Assembly: GCF_020037475.1 (NCBI RefSeq)
Contig: NZ_JAIQDB010000006.1
Location: 62,001-126,000, forward strand
Reading direction: 5' to 3'
DNA from: Sutcliffiella deserti
GTDB lineage: Bacteria; Bacillota; Bacilli; Bacillales; Bacillaceae_I
DNA length: 64,000 nt
In this document: positions 59,135 through 64,000 of the stretch, piece after piece
Layout of the letters: the number at the start of each line of letters is the position of its first letter
How positions within the stretch are numbered: position 1 is the first letter of the stretch
Notes under the pieces: generated by a model
Databases searched by the model: none
Seen by the model: the letters and a program-made list of their open reading frames with translations, nothing else
What the model was told of the DNA's origin: nothing
Program-made: the position numbers and the translations under genes

Positions 59135-60157
59135 ATGACGATGACGATAGGTCCACGTATTATTAAAACTGGATTAGCCGTGACGCTAGCGTTATACATT
59201 TGTGCTGCCGTGGGTCTAGATCCAGCAATTTTTGCAGGCGTAGCAGCAATACTTACTGTTCAGCCTTCTATTTATCGTACATGGAAACAGATGCTCGATC
59301 AAATAGTGACAAATACCATAGGTGCAGCAGTGGCACTTTTCTTTATCTATTATTTAGGAGACAATCCAATTACAATTGGTTTTGTAATTATGCTTGTTAT
59401 CTCTCTTAGTTTGAAATTGAAGATGGAAAGTACTATCCCGCTTACGTTAGTTACTGTGTTAGCTATCATGAGTGCACCAGGCAACGAAGATATTATGTTT
59501 ACGATAAACCGCTTTCTTATTATCCTGATTGGTGTCGGCTCCGCAATGACTGTAAATCTTGTGGTACTGCCTCCAAAATACACAAAAAATTATATGGAGA
59601 AAATACATTCTACCTTTCAGACCATGTCCTTACTGCTACGTACTGCTGTTTCAAATGAAATGTCAGAAAAGGCCTATCAAGATCAGAGTAAAGAATTGAA
59701 AACAAGCATCGAGAAATTGGAAAGTCAATTTAAAGTATTTGATGAAGAACGAGGCAAGCTAGGTAAATTAAATCAAACGAACGCAAGGGAAATAGTCGTA
59801 TTCAAGCAGATGCTCAAAACCTTGCAAGAAGGGGAACAACTTCTAGAGAATATAGACGAGCATTACTTTCAAAGTAATACAACGGATGAAGAGAACCTAT
59901 TGTTTGATCGGCACATCGAAGAGTTAACAAAATGTCACGAGTATCTCTTATTAAAATATCAGGGAAAAATGAAAGACCAAGAACTCCTAGTCGATGATGC
60001 ACTCGAAAAAAGTGGCGAATTCTTCGATCAGGTTATTAACATCTATAGCCACGACAAAGAACAGAAATTAAGACTGATGATTATTACCTCATCCGTCATC
60101 GACTACACCTTTCAGCTAATTCGATTAAATAAGCTAATAGATCATTATCTAAAATAA
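59135..60157 (+). CDS. Aromatic acid exporter-family (ArAE/DUF939) membrane protein
   Basis: 340 residues. Four or more membrane helices fill the first 145 residues (IIKTGLAVTLALYICAAVGL; AIFAGVAAILTVQPSIYRTW; ITIGFVIMLVISLSLKL; FLIILIGVGSAMTVNLVVLP), then a helical cytosolic domain of about 190 residues (LKTSIEKLESQFKVFDEERG). This is the YqjA/YgaE-like FUSC-related family. GGAGTAGGG precedes the ATG. Proposed efflux role, unproven. Confidence 0.83.
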   Translation: MTMTIGPRIIKTGLAVTLALYICAAVGLDPAIFAGVAAILTVQPSIYRTWKQMLDQIVTNTIGAAVALFFIYYLGDNPITIGFVIMLVISLSLKLKMESTIPLTLVTVLAIMSAPGNEDIMFTINRFLIILIGVGSAMTVNLVVLPPKYTKNYMEKIHSTFQTMSLLLRTAVSNEMSEKAYQDQSKELKTSIEKLESQFKVFDEERGKLGKLNQTNAREIVVFKQMLKTLQEGEQLLENIDEHYFQSNTTDEENLLFDRHIEELTKCHEYLLLKYQGKMKDQELLVDDALEKSGEFFDQVINIYSHDKEQKLRLMIITSSVIDYTFQLIRLNKLIDHYLK

Positions 60158-60176
60158 AGGGAAATTGGGGAGATTC

Positions 60177-60220
60177 CTTGTCCCATTCCGTAAGAACAAT
60201 CTGGGACGAGGGACCTGAAC
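60177..60220. repeat. GGGACA-type palindrome, copy 7 (diverged)
   Basis: CCTTGTCCCATTCCG, then CTGGGACGAGGGACCTG; GTCCCA and TGGGAC pair. It lies between the exporter-like and DUF302 genes. Confidence 0.5.
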
Positions 60221-60296
60221 CTGCGATTCTTTTTTTCTCTAAAGGGAATAGTAAGACTATCTTGAAATCTTACGACTGAAAAGGGAGTTGATTTGA

Positions 60297-60680
60297 ATGT
60301 TCGACTATACGGTGAAAACGAGTAAAACGGTGGAGGAAGCAATCCGTAGTCTTGAAGGAACGTTAAAAGAGAAGGAATTCGGAGTTCTATGGAAATTTGA
60401 TATAAAAGAAAAGTTGCAGGAAAAAGGTCTTGATTTTAACCAAGCATATCATGTTCTGGAAGTTTGCAATCCCTATGAAGCTGAGCGTGTGCTATCCAAA
60501 AATCAGCTGGTGGGCTACTTCCTACCATGCAAAATTGTTGTTTATGATGATGGTGGTGTTACTAAAATCGGGATGCCAAGACCTTCCGCACTAATTGAAA
60601 AATTGAATGATCAGTCTCTTAAGGACCTTGGAAAGGATATTGAGGAAAGATTGATTGAATGCATAGACCAAGCTGTTTAG
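60297..60680 (+). CDS. DUF302 domain protein
   Basis: 127 residues; AAGGGAG before the ATG. The pattern YTVKTSKTVEEAIRSLEGTL, FGVLWKFDIKEKLQEKG, YHVLEVCNPYEAERVLSKNQ and LPCKIVVYDDGGVTKIGMPR is the DUF302 fold, a small homodimeric alpha/beta protein. The Cys-Asn-Pro segment and the PCK Cys are conserved in the family. Function unknown; cytosolic here as there is no signal peptide. Confidence 0.85.
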   Translation: MFDYTVKTSKTVEEAIRSLEGTLKEKEFGVLWKFDIKEKLQEKGLDFNQAYHVLEVCNPYEAERVLSKNQLVGYFLPCKIVVYDDGGVTKIGMPRPSALIEKLNDQSLKDLGKDIEERLIECIDQAV

Positions 60681-60735
60681 TCTAGGAGTTCAAGATTAAA
60701 GAATTCATTAGGTACCCTGTAGAAAAGAGAAACTT

Positions 60736-61041
60736 TTAAGGTAGCCATTGATATGTAGCTAAATCAATCGTTCGTTTGTGGTCAACTTCTACACTTTCCA
60801 TTTCCAGTAGGAGTATTTGCTCATTAAAGGCGTCATCATCTTGAAGGGCAATCTGTCCTTTGGCGTTTATGACGCGATGCCATGGCAGTTGATGTTTTCT
60901 GCTCATCGAATGAAGGATACGTACAACTTGACGTGCGGCTCTCGGACTACCTGCAAGTCCTGCTATCTGTCCGTAGGTCATCACCTGACCTTTTGGGATG
61001 TTTTGAATAATGTTTATCACTTTTTCAGTAAAAGGTGTCAT
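60736..61041 (-). CDS. Alkyltransferase-like (Atl/MGMT-family) protein without the active Cys
   Basis: 101 residues, the MGMT C-terminal DNA-binding domain only: IPKGQVMTYGQIAGLAGSPR, AARQVVRILHSM, then LPWHRVINAKGQI. In methyltransferases the PCHRV Cys accepts the methyl group; here it is Trp, as in Atl1-type proteins. Such proteins bind O6-alkylguanine and hand it to nucleotide excision repair. GGATCC-adjacent weak ribosome-binding site (AAAGGATCC) on the minus strand. Confidence 0.9.
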   Translation of the reverse strand: MTPFTEKVINIIQNIPKGQVMTYGQIAGLAGSPRAARQVVRILHSMSRKHQLPWHRVINAKGQIALQDDDAFNEQILLLEMESVEVDHKRTIDLATYQWLP

Positions 61042-61212
61042 CAGATGGATCCTTTCTAGTGAATGAGTATGTAATTATTTTTTCTTTAAAGCTAGTGAAA
61101 AAATAATCTACCATTATAATATTACATAATGGACTGAGAATAGGAATACACCAAACAAAGAAATTGCTCTATTTTTAATATTCAACTACGATAGAAATAG
61201 GAGGCGAAAACT

Positions 61213-62376
61213 ATGGAAAACTTTACATTTCAAAATGGTACAAAGATTATTTTTGGAAAAGATACAGAGTTGCAAGTAGGCGAGGAGTCAATTGCATATG
61301 GGAAAAAGTTACTGCTGCATTATGGTGGCGGAAGTATTAAAGAAAGCGGTCTATATGACACAATTATTAAGTCCTTGCAAGAACATGACATTGAAGTCTA
61401 TGAATTAGGTGGAGTGAAGCCTAACCCTCGTATAAGTCTGGTTCGAGAAGGAGTTGCACTGTGCAAAGAACATAACCTTGATTTTATCCTCGCTGTCGGT
61501 GGCGGAAGTGTCATTGACTCGGCCAAAGCGATTGCCGCTGGAGCGAAATACGAGGGAGATGTATGGGATTTCTTTACTGGAGAAAGTCCAGTGACAGAGT
61601 GCATGCCAATAGGTGTCGTTTTAACAATTCCTGCTGCAGGCAGTGAAACAAGTACCGGCACCGTTGTAACGAATGAAGAAGGTTGGTACAAGCGTGCAAC
61701 TGGTCATAGTAAGATGAGACCACAGTTTGCGATTATGAACCCAGTGCTTACATATACACTGCCTTCTTATCAAACAGCTTGCGGAATTACTGACATGATG
61801 GCACATATTCTGGAAAGATATTTTACTAATGAGAAAAATGTTGAGTTAACAGACCGTCTATGTGAAGCGACATTAAAGACCATTATTAATAATGCTCATA
61901 TCGTGTTAGATGACCCTTCCAATTATGCTGCGCGAGCGGAAATCATGTGGTCCGGTACAATTGCACACAATGATTTGCTCAGTACTGGAAGAACCGGTGA
62001 CTGGGCGAGTCATGACATTGAGCACGAGATAAGTGGGATCTATGACATTGCCCACGGAGCGGGACTTGCAATTATTTTCCCTGCTTGGATGAAGTACGTT
62101 TACAAACACGACATTAACCGATTTGCTCAATTTGCAAACCGCGTATGGGATGTTGAACTGGATTTGAACGATCTTGAAAAAACTGCGCTAACAGGCATCA
62201 ATAAAATGGAACAATTCTTTAACTCCATTGGTATGCCAACCTCATTAGCGGAAGTGGAGATTGGTGATGAACATTTTGCAGAAATGGCCAAAAAGGCAAC
62301 AGAGCGTTGGCCATTAGGAAACTTTGTAAAGCTACATGAGGAAGATGTTTATAAGATTTATCAGATAGCGAAGTAG
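61213..62376 (+). CDS. Iron-containing alcohol dehydrogenase (butanol dehydrogenase-like)
   Basis: 387 residues; GGAGGCG before the ATG. The N-terminal domain has the NAD(P)-binding AVGGGSVIDSAKAIAAGA. The C-terminal helical domain holds the metal site: DMMAHILERYF and HDIEHEISGIYDIAHGAGLA with GLAIIFPAWMKYV. The pattern is that of B. subtilis YugJ/YugK and clostridial BdhA, reducing aldehydes to alcohols with NAD(P)H. A terminator follows. Confidence 0.92.
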   Translation: MENFTFQNGTKIIFGKDTELQVGEESIAYGKKLLLHYGGGSIKESGLYDTIIKSLQEHDIEVYELGGVKPNPRISLVREGVALCKEHNLDFILAVGGGSVIDSAKAIAAGAKYEGDVWDFFTGESPVTECMPIGVVLTIPAAGSETSTGTVVTNEEGWYKRATGHSKMRPQFAIMNPVLTYTLPSYQTACGITDMMAHILERYFTNEKNVELTDRLCEATLKTIINNAHIVLDDPSNYAARAEIMWSGTIAHNDLLSTGRTGDWASHDIEHEISGIYDIAHGAGLAIIFPAWMKYVYKHDINRFAQFANRVWDVELDLNDLEKTALTGINKMEQFFNSIGMPTSLAEVEIGDEHFAEMAKKATERWPLGNFVKLHEEDVYKIYQIAK

Positions 62377-62449
62377 ATTTGTTTACGAAAAAGAAGCTTA
62401 ATTTAGTTAAGGGTTTTGATCTGTTAGGTAGATATTAAAAATGTAATGT

Positions 62450-62490
62450 AAAAAGATCATCAATTTGTATTCTGAATTGGTGGTCTTTTT
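62450..62490 (+). terminator. Terminator of the alcohol dehydrogenase gene
   Basis: AAAAAGATCATCAATT and AATTGGTGGTCTTTTT (with G-U pairs) around a 9-nt loop. Confidence 0.8.
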
Positions 62491-62648
62491 GTTGGTGTTA
62501 AGGTTCGTACTCGGTAACCGAGTTTTAACAACCAAATAGGTGAAATAGAGCTTAGGTGCGAATGATTTTGAAATTTCACATACATTGTTTTAATTATGAT
62601 AATATGGATGATGGTGGGAATTTAAATATTTATGAAAGAAGGAATTTA

Positions 62649-63437
62649 ATGATTTATGAAGCAGATTTAACGGTAAGGGAAAAGTTAATTCCAATGTTTG
62701 AAAAAATTGATAGCACTATTATTCTTTCCTATCTCCAAGGACATATGGGAACTGCTTGGGTTGACGACCCTGAAAATCCAACTGTTGCTCAAATTAATGT
62801 GGGGATATTTGTGTTCTTTGCCGGCGATTCCAGTTCAAAGACAGCTGAAGAATTACTGTATAATCTGCCAGATTTTACGCTTGCAATTGTTGATTCAGAT
62901 GAATGGAAAAATCGTATAGAAACAGTTCACAGTGATTCATTTGAGAAGTTTCAACGGTATAGATTTATGAAGAGCCCTAATTACTTCGATGGGAAATATT
63001 TAAAAAATCTCTTAACAACATTGCCAGATGGATACGAGATTAAGCGTATAGATAAGAATATAGCAGAATTACCGTCTTTTCATGAACTTTCTGAAGACTT
63101 TGTAAGCCAATTTGAATCTATTGAGGATTTTCTGAATAGAGGAGTTGGTTATTCCATTTTAAAGAATGGTCAAGTGGTTTCTGCTGCCACTTCATTTAGT
63201 ATCTATGATGAAGGGATAGAGATTGAAGTGGCGAGTCATCCTAATCATAGAAGGAAAGGTTTAGCATCTATAACTGCCTCTGCCTTAATTTTAGATTGTC
63301 TGGATAGAGGAAAGTACCCAAGCTGGGATGGTGCTAATCTTGAATCTGTTGAACTAGCCAAAAAACTTGGATACAAATTTAAAGAATCATATGATACATA
63401 TTTTATAGAGTATATAAAAGAAAAGAACGGTTCTTAA
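62649..63437 (+). CDS. GNAT acetyltransferase (GNAT_acetyltran type)
   Basis: 262 residues from ATG 62649, AGAAGGA upstream; in-frame starts further up lack a site. The C-terminal GNAT domain has EVASHPNHRRKGLASITASA and NLESVELAKKLGYKFKESY. The N-terminal 120 residues (AWVDDPENPTVAQINVGIFV; SDEWKNRIETVHSDSFEKF) are a second GNAT-like half seen in this subfamily. The acceptor is unknown. Confidence 0.87.
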   Translation: MIYEADLTVREKLIPMFEKIDSTIILSYLQGHMGTAWVDDPENPTVAQINVGIFVFFAGDSSSKTAEELLYNLPDFTLAIVDSDEWKNRIETVHSDSFEKFQRYRFMKSPNYFDGKYLKNLLTTLPDGYEIKRIDKNIAELPSFHELSEDFVSQFESIEDFLNRGVGYSILKNGQVVSAATSFSIYDEGIEIEVASHPNHRRKGLASITASALILDCLDRGKYPSWDGANLESVELAKKLGYKFKESYDTYFIEYIKEKNGS

Positions 63438-63486
63438 GCTTGATTAGAGGAAAGTGGGGACTGCTTCTTTTTCCCACTCCAAATTC

Positions 63487-63774
63487 CTACCCGATTGCTT
63501 CCGTCACCACAATAGCCAAGTCATCATTGCCAAAAAGCGATAGAACACCAAGTAATGTGTCATTTGAAATTTCTCCGGCTTCCTCTTTAGAAACTGTCAG
63601 TTTAAGTGCTTGTGCTAAGGCTGGATTTTTTCTCTGGTTTGGATATGCTTTGGAATAAAGTTTGACTGGGTCCAAGTCATTGTTCACACACCATTGTGCG
63701 AACACGAGAATCATCATATTTTCATCTTTTTGATAGTTTTCTATTATTTTTTGTTCGACTTCTTTATTATTCAT
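63487..63774 (-). CDS. yxiS: YxiS-like small protein
   Basis: 95 residues from ATG 63774 (AAAGGAG upstream). Acidic and helical (NKEVEQKIIENYQKDENMMI; LVFAQWCVNNDLDPVKLYSK; TLLGVLSLFGNDDLAIVVTE). It matches B. subtilis YxiS as I remember it in length and pattern. No function known. Confidence 0.65.
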   Translation of the reverse strand: MNNKEVEQKIIENYQKDENMMILVFAQWCVNNDLDPVKLYSKAYPNQRKNPALAQALKLTVSKEEAGEISNDTLLGVLSLFGNDDLAIVVTEAIG

Positions 63775-63873
63775 CTACTAAATCTCCTTTGAAAATACTA
63801 CAATCATTATAAGGGAATATGAAAGTAAAACACAAAGAAAATAAGTCATGGCTACGATAAAGGGGGATTTTCG

Positions 63874-64000
63874 ATGGATAGAATCGTTCAGTTAACGGAG
63901 GAGCAATACTTGGAGGCTATCAAGCTATCTCAATATGCTTTTCAATATGTTGTACCCGAAGAAAAAATAGCGAAGCGGTTAGAAATGCTAAAAAGCCATC
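63874..64000 (+). CDS. N-terminus of a GNAT acetyltransferase (Eis-like), cut by window edge
   Basis: ATG 63874 follows AAGGGGGA. The 42 residues seen (QLTEEQYLEAIKLSQYAFQY, then VVPEEKIAKRLEMLKSH) match the start of Eis/Rv2170-type GNAT proteins in Bacillus. The rest is outside the window. Confidence 0.7.
   Translation, partial: MDRIVQLTEEQYLEAIKLSQYAFQYVVPEEKIAKRLEMLKSH

Noticed and set aside
1..64000. tRNA, rRNA, prophage or complete insertion sequence
   Set aside because: Reading both strands showed no tRNA-like cloverleaf with CCA or TTCRANYC patterns, no integrase, transposase or phage structural gene.

Overview
The window is AT-rich, densely coded chromosomal DNA from an endospore-forming Bacillaceae bacterium (a Bacillus or close relative). 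The evidence is AGGAGG-type ribosome-binding sites with many GTG and TTG starts, sigma-A promoters, Bacillus-style LexA and cre sites, and a gene order that partly follows the B. subtilis yqzH-yqjW-yqjX ... yqkB-yqkC ... yqkD region as I remember it. I see no rRNA, tRNA, CRISPR array, prophage or complete insertion sequence. The window starts inside one gene and ends inside another.

Layout. 1-5400: a partial gene, a quinone oxidoreductase, and a cluster of HEAT-like, SUKH and Cys-rich proteins resembling orphan immunity genes; the first is split by an in-frame TAA. 5500-7500: an SOS-type locus (yqzH divergent from a Y-family polymerase plus YolD) with two LexA boxes. 7600-11400: an HPr-like protein without the phosphorylatable His, a radical SAM protein, a methyltransferase, a repeat-rich gap, a CDGSH protein and yqkB-yqkC. 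11600-15500: an ABC-2 exporter with a 49-residue membrane protein, then a PadR-DUF2812 pair with a visible promoter and operator. 15500-27700: a soluble orphan histidine kinase, an XRE-membrane protein pair, GNAT, Nudix and nucleotidyltransferase genes, a deoxyribosyltransferase-like/HD fusion, a lipoprotein and two tandem CBO0543-type membrane proteins. 27700-41300: a secreted lipase-like protein, nitroreductase, several alpha/beta hydrolases including a YqkD homologue, a third CBO0543 protein with a DUF3231 protein, a membrane-tethered PstS-like protein and an MgtC homologue. 42000-45700: a catabolic module (HMG-CoA lyase divergent from thiolase-scoA-scoB) able to carry the end of leucine or ketone-body breakdown to acetyl-CoA. 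45800-64000: a V4R-like/STAS protein, a HAD phosphatase, an LLM oxidoreductase, a broken DUF1456 gene, a ferritin-like/cupin fusion, SelO, a DUF2268 protease, two MFS transporters, an aromatic-acid-exporter-like protein, an Atl protein, an iron alcohol dehydrogenase and acetyltransferases.

Three themes stand out. (1) Small repeats: a 182-184 bp MITE-like element (two good copies, one with an 8 bp target duplication, plus a decayed copy), a 29 bp GGGACA...TGTCCC palindrome at seven places (one supplies the C-terminus of HMG-CoA lyase), and a 21-nt tandem repeat. (2) Gene lesions and odd starts: two genes interrupted by one in-frame stop each, and two or three genes whose only well-spaced start is ATT or ATA. 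(3) Unusual domain combinations and orphan regulators. All assignments come from reading motifs; no database search was run.
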